Shown: positions 21,855-32,543, counted from the stretch's first letter. The stretch: DNA of 64,000 bases from Ahaetulla prasina (GCF_028640845.1 NC_080540.1:100039561-100103560); one strand, 5' to 3'. The notes: generated by a model not told the origin, from the sequence alone. Made by a program: numbers and translations.

Positions 21855-23274
21855 CACAGAGCTATTGTAGCTACTCAGGAGGTGTATTTCTACCATATAA
21901 TTTATGTCTCCTTAAAAACCACTTTTTTTTTTCTGGAAAGACCATAGTTTTACCCTCAGGTAAGTAGGCAGAGAAAGAGCGAGAGAGACTTTGCTATTCT
22001 TAAAACATTGTCCTGGATTGTTAGAAGGTGACAAGGATTCTTTCTCTGCCAGCAAGTGACAAGAGAATGGACTTTTTTATAAAAGGAAATCTGTCATCTA
22101 CCCAGTAGCATTCAAGGAAACATTTTACAATAGTTGAACATTGTCAACTAAAAGGAGGTCAGTGGCCTGGCTGATTGACAATATCTCATCAGTCACTTGC
22201 CTGGAACGCTAACCCCTGTTAAATGTATTATAAGGTGCACATTCAGTTAAATCTCTTAAATTTTGAGGCTGGGCCAATTGCCTTTGGCATTTGAGAATTA
22301 TTACAATTTTCTCTCTGCAACATGCTTAAGCTCCACAGAATACATGTTGTATGTAAAACATTTCCTGAAGGCCAGAAAATTTTTAAATCATTAGTTACTA
22401 GGTAAAAGATAATGTCTATTTTATTTGTCTTCTGCTTAGAAAATGGAGAAACTTTAGCCTAACATGAATCTCTGTCAAAATTCTTCTGTTCTTCAACTTC
22501 CATAACAATAATGTTTGATCTTTATATCTACAGCATAGGCTATCCATGTCTCCACCTCCTAGCAGGCATATTAACTCAAACTCAGCAATTGATTAAACCA
22601 GCATAATTGAATTACAATCTTATGTATTTTTCTAGTGAACTTTAGTTCGGAGAATGTGTACATATGACTGACCTAAAAATGACATCTTTGTTTTGTTGCA
22701 AGAAAGAAATAACATCCTGCAATTTCAAGAGAAATGCTGAAGTATCAAAACTGATAAAGATTGTCATTCACCCCTTTTCACTACCTAATCACCCAGTGGA
22801 AAAGGATTGTGCTACCAACACTACTGAAATGTGGCACAATATGCATTTTGTTGCATACACGTGGACTGTGACAATAATCTCTCTGCAGATCCTCAAGGTT
22901 TAACACCAATAATTCTTCAGGACAATTTTCAACCCGTATGGATCGAGGCTGTTGAATCTAATCTTTTACATCTAGGCTACTCTCTCCCCTCAGTTCTTCA
23001 GATGGAATATGATCAGGCGAAACCAACCCTGAAGCAAAGGATAAAGGATAACAGAGAGACAAGCAGATCTAGGGGAGGCCCCAGTTTTCCTGTATGCAAC
23101 AGATATATTTTCACTGCTGCCAGCTACCTCACACAGCTAGAAACACCAGCCATTGGAAAGCTTTCTCCTTTGGCCAATGTCATGCTTCTCTCCCTCTGCA
23201 GGATTGAATGGTAAATATTAAAAAGTAACATTGGTTGAAAGGCTTTGCTTCTGTGATTCCAGAGTGGTCCTTCT
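21855..23274. other. Intergenic, no recognisable feature
   Basis: No gene recognised. An open frame at 22831-23214 and a splice-site-like CCCTCTGCAG near 23203 have no supporting domain. Confidence 0.45.
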
Positions 23275-23410
23275 TCGTTGCTCCTTTTATTGTTGTTGTT
23301 AGTTGCGAAGCCATGTCTGACCCATTGCGACCCCATGAACAACATTCCTCTAGGCCTTCCTGTCCTCTAGCATTCTCTGGAGTCCATTTAAGCTCCAAAT
23401 TTGTACTCCA
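23275..23410. repeat. Bov-B LINE / Sauria SINE-type 3' end
   Basis: TGTTGTTGTTAGTTGCGAAG, TGTCTGACCCATTGCGACC and a CTGGAGTCCATTTAAGC block match the 3' region shared by Bov-B LINEs and squamate Sauria SINEs, as recalled. Only about 130 bp is recognisable. Confidence 0.65.
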
Positions 23411-23850
23411 TTTAATTAGTAGATATCCTGGTTGCCCAGATTCAGTCCATGCCCAGATGCTATTCATAGATGAAGTACTCCTTATTATAGCACATGTAAC
23501 TAGGTTTGTGCAGCAGCATGGAAGATCCATTAAACCCCCCATTGGGCTGATCTCCCGCAATTCATTCTTTGTAACCATAATTCATTTAAATGGTAGATAT
23601 TGTTATGTTGTTGAAACTAATAGTTTTAACTTTGTTGTAATTTTAGATGTTATCATATTTAATATAATCTGAATGTTTACATTATAATTTAAAATAGGCT
23701 ATACCCTGGACCTCAATTACAGAGATTAGTTGTTTTACAAATGTATTTTAATTCTTATCTTAAGCTTTGTTTAGCATCTGTACTGGTCTACAATTGCAGT
23801 AAGCTGAATTTAAAAAGTTATTCATGTTCAAAAGCACCCACTCAAAGGAA
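23411..23850. other. Intergenic, no recognisable feature
   Basis: AT-rich sequence without a recognisable gene or repeat. Confidence 0.45.
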
Positions 23851-24470
23851 GTCTCAAAGGTGCTTTTTTCAGGAGGCAATTGGACTTTCTTGTTTTTTCT
23901 TTTGAAGATGTTTTGCTTCTCATCCAAGTAGCTTCTTTAGCTCTGACAGGATAGAGGCAGTGGTGGGATTCAGCCAGTTCGCACCTATTTGGGAGAACCG
24001 GTGGTTAACTTTCTAAGAAGTTCGGAGAACTGGTTGTTGGAAGAAATCTCATTTTGATTTTTTTCCACTTTACAGGGCTAATCCTGTAAGGAAGGCAGGA
24101 AGGAAACATTCTGGTGTTGTTTCTAGCCTAATCTTTATTGCCCTGCTTACAGAAACTGCCTCTCTGGTTAACCCTTATTACATTGTAACAGCTAAGGCAA
24201 AGCGTCCATCAACGTGAGTGATGTTGAGTTGGCCACGCCTACACTGTCACATGACCACCGAGCCATGTCTACTCAGCTGGTCATTAGGGCAGAGACCTGG
24301 TTGTTAAATTATTTGAATCCCACCACTGGATATAGGGGAATGGAAGGATTGTGACTTCCACTATCCTGTCAGAGGTGAAGAAGCTTCTTGGATGAGAAGC
24401 AAAACAACTTCAAAAGAAAAACCAAGAAAGTCAAGTTGCCTCCAGAAAAAGCACCTTTGGGACAGCCATG
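23851..24470. mobile_element. Inverted pair of Penelope-type terminal fragments
   Basis: The left arm (about 23855-23950) and right arm (about 24365-24465) are inverted copies about 100 bp long. The right arm reads GAAGAAGCTTCTTGGATGAG and AAGCACCTTTGGGAC. This motif series is typical of vertebrate Penelope-like terminal repeats with a decayed hammerhead core (TGAAGA, stem, AAAAC). The hAT at 23958-24328 separates the arms. A shorter copy lies at 24645-24720 and another at 57765-57925. Confidence 0.55.
23958..24328 (+). mobile_element. hAT-type MITE (CAGTGGTGGGATTCA family)
   Basis: Ends CAGTGGTGGGATTCAGCC and GAATCCCACCACTG, with 8-bp duplications GATAGAGG/GATATAGG (one mismatch). It is closely similar over its whole length to the copy at 32544-32912. 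Confidence 0.93.
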
Positions 24471-24644
24471 ACCTGGATGATTGAAAATCTCCAGATTTTC
24501 ACCCAAAGGAAGAAAAAAGAACTGGCCATTGCTTTCCTGATACAGAGTGGTGGGCAAGGAGAGCCGAAGTGGAATAAGAGACCCTTAAAATAATAAACCT
24601 GTCTTAAATATCTATGGAGATTCTCAGGCATCCAGGTCATGGTT

Positions 24645-24720
24645 GTCCCAAAGGTGCTTTTTCAAGAGGCAACTAGACTTTATTGCCTCTTGAAAAAATA
24701 CCTTTGGGAAAAGCAGTCTT
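24645..24720. repeat. Short foldback, GGTGCTTTTTCAAGAGGCAA
   Basis: Arms CCAAAGGTGCTTTTTCAAGA and TCTTGAAAAAATACCTTTGG face each other across about 25 bases. This is the terminal motif of the family at 23851 and 57765. Confidence 0.7.
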
Positions 24721-25339
24721 AAGCGTCCAGAGGAAATTGCCCGACGCCTAGCTGCTCAAAATCACCTTGAACCGCAAATGGGCAGCAGATAACATTAATA
24801 AAAATAAATAAATAAATTCCTAATAGAAGAAAAGAAAGGGGTTTGTCAATTTTTGGTAGGGGGGCTTTAGATGACTAGATGAAGCAGATTATCACAGGCA
24901 AGGCTAAAATGGTTTTTTGTTGACGTTTTTAATGTCAAACAGGAAATTGCATAGTAGATTAAAGTATATAGAACCCAGGTTTAGTCTAGAAAGAAGGTGT
25001 TATGTGTTTTGCATTTAATTTTTTTTTTTACTGTGTGTTGAATGTGTTTTCCTTTGTCACATTTAATAAAGTTGACTTGAATCTTGATGTTGATGTGCTG
25101 CCTTCTGGCAGCTGGCACAGCTTGGCTAAGCTACAGAGTCTCAAAGTTTGGTTTCATTTCAGTTTCCCTTCTTGTAGTTTAGCCAGTTGCAGGATTGGGT
25201 GAGGATTTCCCCTTCATTTCTCTCCTGGTTTCCCCAAAGGGCTGATGTGGAAGGGAGAAACAAGTTTATCACGAAAGGGTGATTGCAGCAGAGAAATTAA
25301 TTGTTTAGTTCCTGATCATCCTCAGGCATGGATTACCTC
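24721..25339. other. Intergenic, no recognisable feature
   Basis: No gene or clear repeat, apart from an AATAAATAAATAAAT run at about 24800. Confidence 0.5.
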
Positions 25340-25588
25340 CAGTGGTGAAATCCAATTTTTTTTTACTACCGGTTCTGTGGGCGTGGGCGTGGTGTGGCTT
25401 GATGGGTGTGGCAGGGGAAGGATATTGCAAAATCTCCATTCCCACCCACTCCTGGGGGAAGGATATTGCAAAATCTCCATTCCCACCCCATTCTGGGGCC
25501 AGGTGCTATTTGCTGGTTCTCCGAACTGCTCAAAATTTCCACTACTGGTTCTCCAGAACCTGTGAGAACCTGCTGGATTTCACCCCCG
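25340..25588 (+). mobile_element. hAT-type MITE (CAGTGGTGAAATCCA)
   Basis: 249 bp with a perfect 8-bp duplication ATTACCTC (25332-25339, 25589-25596). The left end is CAGTGGTGAAATCCA; the right end is decayed to GGATTTCACCCCCG. The interior has two GGATATTGCAAAATCTCCAT units. Confidence 0.9.
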
Positions 25589-25811
25589 ATTACCTCCAAA
25601 CTGAAGTACTTTAAAGCAGAATCTGATTCAACTCTGGTTTGCTTTACTGCAATTGTGCAATTGGAAGACTAGGGAGCCTGCAGTCTGGTTTGAACACCAT
25701 GCAAACTGCTGCCAAAGTTGAGTCAGATGAGAAAGGATTTTCCTAAGTTAGTGTAGAGTCTAATTGGCATGACCACACTGTAGGAATGGCTTAGATCAGG
25801 AGTTCCTAAAC

Positions 25812-26769
25812 CAGTGATGGCTAACCTTTTTGCCATTGTGTGCCGGGAGGGGGGGGGTTACGCGTGTGCTCACTTCCATAATTCTATGCGCCCCGCCCCT
25901 GTGCATGCACACATGACCCCCCTGCTCCCCCCGCTCCTGGCACGTGATGGCCTGGTAGGCCTGTTTTTGTTTCTAACCTGGCTTCAGAGCTTTTCTAGGA
26001 GTCTGGGGAGGGTGAAAATGGCTGTCCCTACCCCCAGAGGCCAAAAACGGGCAGTTTGCCAACTTCTGGTGGACCCAGAAGGCCCGAAAATCAGCTGGCC
26101 AGCGCGTACATGTGCGCCAGAGCTGAGCTCACATGCCCACTGATATGACTATGTGTGCCACCTGTGGCACGCGTTGTTGTGTCTTGCCCGCTCTCACCGC
26201 AGCCGGGGCCTTCTTATCTGCTTCCGAACACTGAGGAATGTCCTAGTATGCCTCCCGGCCCCAGCCCTGGCTCCATGCCCAGACAGGAGGAAACACCTCC
26301 CGGCCCCAGCCCTGGCTCCATGCCCAGACAGGAGGAAACACCTCCCGGTCCCAGCCCTGGCTCCATGCCCAGGCAAACGGAGCAACTAGACCCCTCCCCC
26401 TCCCCCTCCCCCACAGCATGTGAGCCTGAGGGAGGTCAATTACAAACAGCTGCCGACTGGAGTGACCCTCGCTTCAGAAGAATTGATAGGCGGCGGCGTC
26501 AGAAGGAAGGGAGGGGCAGGCCTGGATAAGTGCTGAGTCATGGAGCCACACCCCATGGCCTATATAAAGGACCTGCTTTCTGGCATTCTCTGAGTCAGGC
26601 AAAGTCTAAACATATCTTGCTGAAGTCACTTTCTGGTCTCCTGCCTGCCCTGAGGACTTTGCTAGGACTTTGGCAGAGCTGCAGAGGCACACCTGATTCG
26701 GATTTCCCTGACCCGGCCGTCAGCGGAGGAGTGGGACACGACACGCGTGCCATAGGTTCGCCATCATGG
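25812..26769 (+). mobile_element. hAT-type element carrying a solo LTR
   Basis: Left end CAGTGATGGCTAACC and right end GGTTCGCCATCATGG, with perfect 8-bp duplications TCCTAAAC (25804-25811, 26770-26777). A 569-bp solo LTR is inserted at 26175-26743; without it the element is about 390 bp. No transposase is seen. Confidence 0.92.
26175..26743 (+). mobile_element. Solo LTR A with an open U3 frame
   Basis: TGTTGTGTCTTG...GGGACACGACA with perfect 5-bp duplications CGCGT (26170-26174, 26744-26748). The TATA box TATATAAAGG is at about 26561. From base 2 (phase T|GTT|GTG, as in element 2) a frame stays open for 117 codons to TGA 26527-26529. It has a Pro-rich linker with three in-frame 45-bp repeats (PGPSPGSMPRQ) and ends WSDPRFRRIDRRRRQKEGRG. 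It is the relic of an element related to element 2. Confidence 0.92.
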
Positions 26770-27059
26770 TCCTAAACATTTTGCCATCACACCTCCCTTT
26801 AGTAGAATTTTAATGCACATACCTCCTCTGGGTGGCTGCGAGTCTGACTAGGTGGCTCAGTGGCTAAGAAACTGAGCTCGTTGATCAGAAAGGTTGGCAG
26901 TTCGGTGGTTCAAATCCCAAGTACAGGTCTCCTGCATGAGTAGGGGATTGGACGAGATCAGCAGTCACCAACCGGTGGTCCATAGACCCACTGGTGGTCT
27001 GCGAGAAAATTTTGGTGGTCCACAGAAAAATAATTTGCATTTTTTATATTGCAGGGTTC

Positions 27060-28062
27060 GTCAAACTACAGTCCCTAGGAAGGATACGTGCAATGAACGT
27101 TTGTGTTGCTGCAGAGAGGCTCCTCCTTCAGGGTCTTTTTGTGCAGGTTGGAAGGGGGCAGAAATTCTGACTTGGGGTCTGCTTCAGCTTCCTGGTGCAG
27201 GGCTTTGGGTGAAGGCTGGATTGAAGTGCCGCTGGTGGTGAAAAGCTGGAGGGCCTTTGTTGTGTCTGCGCCCCCCGAGCCGGCCCTCCTGCTAGAAAGT
27301 GACTTGGAGCCGGGCCTGCTGCCAGAAAGTGACTTGGACAGTGAGGGGGAAGGGCTGTCAGGACTTACCTCGGGAGCACCGGCTTCCCTGGCTCAGCTCC
27401 AGAAGCCAGAAGCAGGCCAGATGGAAGAAATAATGAGGCCTCCATCCCCCGACTCTTTCCCCCCCCAGGCCACGCCTGCAGACCCAGCTGACAGCAATCA
27501 GGCTTGGTTGAATCCTAGGTTTCGTAGGCAGGAGAGGAGGGAACAACAGAAGCAAGGGTGGGGCAGGCCTAGGAAGTGCTGAGTCATGGAGCCACACCCC
27601 ACAGAATATAAAAGGCAGCGAGAGCTGGTGTGTCTCTTTGTAACAGGCAAATCCACTGATTGACTAGAGCTGAAGTTTGTGACTCACCAGCGTCGTGGAA
27701 GATAACGAGGGCTCTTGGCAGACGCTGGCTCTTTTGCCTCCAGAGCTGATAGTGCCGGCTAATTAAACCATCATTTGGATGGAGGCGGAGGAGGACAGAA
27801 CAGCCTTGTTCCAGTGGGACTGCATCATGGCCTGGAACTGGCTGACCATCTCAACCAGCTGAACCTCCAGGCGCCAGTACCTGGCCTTGCACTCCTGCAG
27901 GTCTTCCTTGTGCTTGGAAAGCCTATGCTCGTAGTTCTGAGTGAGGTGCTTCTGCTGAGCCTCCTTCTCGGCCAGGTCCAATCTAAACTGAGTCAACTGT
28001 TTTGCCAACTCTTTCTCATGGTGGCTGCTTAGCTCCAACAATTGCTTCCTGTTGGGGTCCTA
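27060..28062 (-). pseudogene. Captured terminal exon of a coiled-coil protein gene
   Basis: Minus strand, 28062 down to about 27060. A pyrimidine-rich CTCCTTAG looks like a splice acceptor. It is followed by an open frame with heptad-rich sequence (HHEKELAKQLTQFRLDLAEK, NYEHRLSKHKEDLQECKARY, LVEMVSQFQAMMQSHWNKA). The frame is cut by the solo LTR at codons for N-K-A and resumes in phase at 27257 with LQLFTTSGTSIQPSPKALHQ and SEFLPPSNLHKK, ending at a TAG near 27068. The intron remnant shows that genomic DNA was captured, not a cDNA. The composition suggests a centrosomal or cytoskeletal coiled-coil protein; I do not recognise the gene. Confidence 0.72.
27258..27802 (+). mobile_element. Solo LTR B with an open U3 frame
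   Basis: TGTTGTGTCTGCG...GGACAGAACA (same 3' end as the element 2 LTR) with perfect 5-bp duplications GCCTT (27253-27257, 27803-27807). A TATA-like AATATAAAAGG is at about 27605. From base 2 a frame in the same phase as in element 2 stays open for 107 codons to TGA 27580-27582. It has an acidic Leu/Glu/Ser/Asp-rich part (ESDLEPGLLPESDLDSEGEG) and ends LNPRFRRQERREQQKQGWGR. Confidence 0.92.
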
Positions 28063-28439
28063 AGGAGCTTGGGAGGGCAGGTGAGGCGTGGCTGGGAGGG
28101 GAGGGGCGAGCAGAAGCCGGCAAGGTACCCCTCGACATGAGTGACATCGCATTGGCCATGACCAGTCACATGACCACCTAGCCATGCCCACCCAGCATAT
28201 TAGGCTTATCATATTAGTGGCCTGCGGGATTTAAAATTATGAATTTAATGGTCCCTGAGGTCCAAATGGTTGGGGACCCCTGGACTAGATGACCTCCAAG
28301 GTCCCTTCCACCTCTGTTACCAATTAAACTTTGGGAAAGGTGGACTTATTGTAACCATGAAACAAAAACGTTATTCACATGTCTGGACACTGCTCACCTG
28401 CCTAAGGGAGGCCTACCTCATGGTTTGAGAAATTCTGGC

Positions 28440-28810
28440 TTTAATGGTAAATACAGATATATTCTGAGCTTGCTTGTTTTCTTGCAGACGTTTCATCACC
28501 CTAACTAGGTAACATCATCAGTGCTAGTAAGAGTGTTGTTTGCTGTCAGTTTATAGTCTGGTGTCTTGCCTGTCTGTGTGGGTGGGGGCAGTCTTAGGGA
28601 TTCTTTGGTTGGGCTGTTTATGGATGGATCTTTGGCAGTTTCTTGAGTGGGGTATTTGATTACTTATTTGTTGGTCCTAAATTCACCTTAGAGTTAATCT
28701 ATGCTGATCCGGGTGCTGATTACTGGTGGAGAGGTGCTGGAGTCTTTTTGGGCTGGTTGACTGTCTCTTTTGCATAGTCTATAGATGTTGTTAATGTCTA
28801 TATGTCTATT
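28440..28810 (-). mobile_element. Penelope-type terminal fragment, minus
   Basis: On the minus strand 28481-28527 reads CACTGATGATGTTACCTAG, then GGGTGATGAAACGTCTGCAA: the hammerhead core elements CUGAUGA and GAAAC with an interrupted stem between them. A plus-oriented, more decayed copy is at 29690-29885, so the two form inverted ends around a LINE fragment. Confidence 0.6.
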
Positions 28811-28814
28811 TTAT

Positions 28815-29590
28815 TTTTATTTTTTTTATTTCATTTTGTCACAACAGTATACACAAACATCAACATAAGAAAATCAACACATTATAAAAGAAAAAAAATA
28901 TATAAGCAAAAGTATGCAATAACCATGTTAATTTGTTATAACGAAAGGGAGCAATAGGACAGGAACGGTAGGCACATTTGTGCTCTTATGCACGCCCCTT
29001 ATTGTCCTCTTAGGAATGGGGTGAGGTCAATAGTGGACAGTTTTTGGTTGAAGATTGTGGGATTTTGAGTAGAGACTATAGAGTCTGGTAATGAGTTCCA
29101 AGTGTTAACAACTCTGTTACAGAAGTCATATTTTCTGCAATCAAGTTTGAAGCGGCTGACATTAAGTTTGAATCTATTGTTTGCTCTTGTATTATTGCGA
29201 TTGAAGCTGAAGTAGTCTTTTACAGGAAGGATATTGCAATAGATGATTCTGTGTGTTAAACACAGGTCATGTTGAAGTCGGCGGAGTTCTAAGTTTTCTA
29301 ATCCCAGGATTTCAAGTCCAGTGGTATAAGGTATTTTGTTGTTTTCGGAGGAGCGAAGAACTCTTCTAGTAAAATATTTCTGGACGCTTTCGATTGTATT
29401 AATGTCAGAGATGTGGTATGGGTTCGACAGATGAGCTGTATTCAAGAATAGGTCTGGCAAATGTTTTGTATGCTCTGGTTACTAGTGTAGAGTTTTTGGA
29501 AAAGAAGCAGCGTAAGATTAGGTTTACAACTCTTAGAGCCTTTTTTGCTATGTAGCTGCAGTGGGCTTTGGCATTTAGGTCATTTGATAT
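28815..29590 (-). pseudogene. CR1/L2-like LINE reverse-transcriptase C-terminus and tail
   Basis: On the minus strand an open frame of 153 codons (29460-28999) has ESVQKYFTRRVL, LGLENLELRRLQHDLCLTHR, YFSFNRNNTRANNRFKLN, CNRVVNTWNSLPDS and the end DLTPFLRG. After the stop comes the GGGGCGTGCATAAG tail and an A-rich end. Upstream sequence to about 29590 (KALRVVNLILRCFF-like) is also coding-like. The 5' part is missing. Shorter copies are at 32180 and 43403. Confidence 0.75.
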
Positions 29591-29689
29591 TGATGGCTGA
29601 TTTGTCAGGCTACCAGGTTTCTAGAAATTCCCTAGCATTTTTGGACTTGGCCTCATTTAGAATTGTCACATTTTCGCAATTGAAACTAT

Positions 29690-29885
29690 AGTTATATCTG
29701 TCTATATGTTGTGAACAGTAAAAAGCCTAACCTAAAAATCTCTAAAACAACCCCCATCCACAGACAGGCAAGTCACCAGAATATAAACTGACAGCAAGCA
29801 GCACTCATTAGCACCGATGATGTTACTTAGTTAGGGTAATGAAATATCTGCAAGAAAACAAGCAACTCAGCGAGCACCAAGGACC
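29690..29885 (+). mobile_element. Penelope-type terminal fragment, plus
   Basis: Contains CCGATGATGTTACTTAGTTA and GGGTAATGAAATATCTGCAA, the decayed counterpart of the core at 28481-28527 (CUGAUGA became CCGATGA, GAAAC became GAAAT). Confidence 0.55.
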
Positions 29886-29943
29886 TCACATTTCAATCCT
29901 GAGCTACAATTATTCTCCTTGATTGTTACAGATATATTCACAT

Positions 29944-30204
29944 CAGAGGTGAAATCTAGCAGGTTCTGCCAGGTTCTGGAGAGCCAGAAACCAGCAGAAA
30001 TTTTGAGTAGTTCGGAGAACCAGCAAATACCACCTCTGGCTGGCCCCAGAGTGGGGTGAGAATGGGGATTTTGCAGTATCCTTCCCCTGGAGTGGGGTGG
30101 AAATGGAGATTTTGCAGTATCCTTCCCCTGCCACGCCTACCAAGCCATGCCCACCAAGCCACGTTCACAGAACAGGAAGTAAAAAAAATGAATTTCACCA
30201 CTGA
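29944..30204 (+). mobile_element. hAT-type MITE (CAGAGGTGAAATCTA)
   Basis: 261 bp with 8-bp duplications ATTCACAT/ATTTACAT (one mismatch). Left end CAGAGGTGAAATCTAGCAGG, right end GAATTTCACCACTG, interior GTTCGGAGAACC and two GCAGTATCCTTCCCC units. Confidence 0.92.
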
Positions 30205-30212
30205 TTTACATT

Positions 30213-31410
30213 CAGGCAAGCTTTCCAGTATGTTTTTTCCTATGTAATCTCTTTATTCTGCTGGACTGTATATCTGTTAATGTTGCCCATAAGCAGCACT
30301 GTTGCAACCGGTGACACACAGATTGTGGATTGTTTAGCAACTGCATCATCCTGGCTCCCATGTTATTTTTTGCTTTCTTGTGAACAAACTACAGGAATAA
30401 CAACAAAATCGGGGCAACAATTTTTAGAAAATTGTGGTTTTTCAAGTTATACCAGCACAAAATCTAATCTAAAAATATGGACTTTTCCCCCCAAAAATCC
30501 TTTTATTCTGGCCACAAGCTAAGATTATGGGATAAAATGTGGCTCAAACAGATACTAGGATCTTAAAATTAAATATATAACTATAGTATGTGATGCAACT
30601 TTATTATAATATACCTAGCAAAAATGAATTTAGTAACAAAATAGTCATTGGAAGCTTATAATTGAATCAAGCACTGTAAATTGGTTAAACAAATACTCAG
30701 TTTTCCCATCTGCTTCAAGAAATATAGTAAGTTAACTATAACAACAAATTCTTTCACTTCATTGTATTTAATCTGGAATAAGTACTTCAAAAACAGATGG
30801 GTGGATATTCACAACATAAGTCATACGGTGAGAAGGATTGTGATCAGAATGTTATTATTTCCTGATAAAGCAGTGAACTTCTATATAAGCCAAAACTCCC
30901 TATAAAATGCCAGTTATACAGTACAGGATATTCTGATTGAGAAACTCTTAATTTTTAATGCAGACCACAACAAAACCAATTCCCTGCAATCCCTCTAAAT
31001 GCTTTAAACCTGACATTAGTCCAAAAAAAAAAAAGGCGGCCATCTGTTGCTTTTTTAGCCAGCCTAGTCGCTGTTCCACTGTCATTTTTTGTTCCTTTAA
31101 TTAAACAAACCTACAGATATGCAATATGTCAATGTTGCTTATGCATAAGGGCATAATTTAGAAAACAGTTATGGCTATTGCCTTCTTGATGAGGAAAAAT
31201 CTTTCTCTAAGTATTCCTATACAAGTATGTATTCAGGATTGTGATTCTATTATTGAATACTGTTCATTGAACAAAGACAATCATGGGAAACAAAGTTTTA
31301 TGAATGTGGCCTGATATTTCCTTTATCAAGGTGTTTGTTGTCTAATAGCCTGGAAGGATTGGCTGACGTTTTATCCATAAAAGCTAATGACTGGAGTTCC
31401 TCACCTGATA
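30213..31410. other. Intergenic, no recognisable feature
   Basis: AT-rich sequence without a recognisable gene or repeat family. Confidence 0.5.
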
Positions 31411-31796
31411 CAGGTAGTCCTCAACTTACAACCATTTGTTTAAGAAGTTACAATGGCATAGGAAAAAATGACTTATCACCATTGTTCACACTTATTGCTG
31501 CACCCCCATGGCCACATGATTAAAATGCCGACACTTGGCAACTGATTCATATTTATGATGGTTGCAGTGTCCTGGAGTCATGTGATCACTTTCTGCAACC
31601 TTCTGGCAAGGAAAGTATAATGGCAAAGCCAGATTCACTTAACAACTGTGTGACTAACTTAACAGCTGCAGTGGTTCACTTAACAACTGTGGCAAGAAAG
31701 GTCGTAAAACGGGGCAAAACTCACTTAACAACAATCTCCCTAAGCAATGGAAATTTGGTGCTCAATTGTGGCTGTAAGTCGAGGACTACCTGTAGT
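31411..31796. mobile_element. TIR DNA transposon (CAGGTAGTCCTC family)
   Basis: About 385 bp bounded by TACAGGTAGTCCTCAACTTA and GTCGAGGACTACCTGTA, a 14-bp perfect inner inverted repeat with a TA at each end that may be a mariner-type TA duplication. The interior has TTCACTTAACAACTGTG repeats. Related pieces are at 18868-19535 and 63830-64000. It is non-autonomous. Confidence 0.85.
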
Positions 31797-32179
31797 ATTT
31801 CTTGTATCTGAAATACAATAACAACCTGGTGAAAAGAGTAAGACACTGAAAGAGGGAACAAACGTTTAACAGGATATGGAAGAGATGAAGAGCTCATCTG
31901 CACATCCTGATTGTTCCAGTATCACTATTTCTCAAGGACAAGAATGCAGAGTATAACCCTCATCCTGCCTCACCCCACTTTGAAGGCATCTTCCACCCAT
32001 TGTCTCTTGCTCAACATCAGAAGTACTGCTTTCTGATTTCTGCAGTACATGCACTGCTGTGCAAAAAACTGAATTTTTCCCCCCTCCTGGTAGACTTATG
32101 AAAGGATGGGTCTTTTTCATGTTTTGTTTTGTTTTGTTTTGTTTTTGTTTTAAAGGTTCACCATAGAATGAAGGAAGGT
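31797..32179. other. Intergenic, no recognisable feature
   Basis: No gene; a GTTTT repeat run lies at 32121-32150. Confidence 0.5.
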
Positions 32180-32530
32180 GAAACTTCTTTTTAAACCAAT
32201 TGAAATTAAGAAGAATTCTGCAAGTTTCCTCTTCTTCAACCACAACAATACACGAGCAAACAATAGATACAAACTCAAGGTAAGCCGCTCCAAACTCGAT
32301 TGCAGAAAACATGACTTCAGCAATAGAGTGGTCAATGCCTGGAATGCACTACCTGACTTTGTGGTTTCTTCCCCAAACCTCCAAAACTTTAACCTTAAAC
32401 TGTCTACTGTTGACCTCACCCCATTCCTAAGAGGTCTGTAAGGGAGCGTGTATAAGCGCACCATCGTGCCTACCGTCCCTGTCCTAATGTCCCTTTTTAC
32501 TCGAATCCTTTTCGTGTATTCAAATCATGT
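32180..32530 (+). pseudogene. CR1/L2-like LINE C-terminus and tail
   Basis: Plus-strand frame with FNHNNTRANNRYKLKVSRSK, CRKHDFSNRVVNAWNALPDF and DLTPFLRGL followed by a stop. Then comes the tail GCGCACCATCGTGCCTACCG. It is the same family as 28815-29590, strongly 5' truncated. Confidence 0.75.
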
Positions 32531-32543
32531 TTATACTTATATC

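Larger units (their letters stand above)
26959..28282. mobile_element. hAT-type element with captured host exon (Pack-type)
   Basis: Left end CAGCAGTCACCAACCGGTGG and right end CCAAATGGTTGGGGACCCCTG form degenerate inverted repeats. The flanks are 8-bp duplications GACGAGAT (26951-26958) and GACTAGAT (28283-28290), one mismatch. The interior holds, on the minus strand, an intron end and a coding exon of a coiled-coil protein. A 545-bp solo LTR (27258-27802) was inserted into the captured exon later. Without the LTR the element is about 775 bp. No transposase is present. Confidence 0.85.
26850..28330 (+). repeat. SINE with CR1-type tail, split by a hAT element
   Basis: The head at 26850-26958 has GGTGGCTCAGTGGCTAAGA and TGGTTCAAATCCC. 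The tail at 28283-28330 has GACCTCCAAGGTCCCTTCC, the CR1-like 3' end. The hAT at 26959-28282 interrupts it just before the tail. Confidence 0.8.

Noticed and set aside
22831..23214. Possible exon ending near a CTCTGCAG splice-like site
   Set aside because: No recognisable protein motif, and the splice-like site has no matching partner.
27763..28041. Coiled-coil frame as an expressed host gene
   Set aside because: It is enclosed by hAT ends with a target duplication and split by a solo LTR, so it is a captured fragment.
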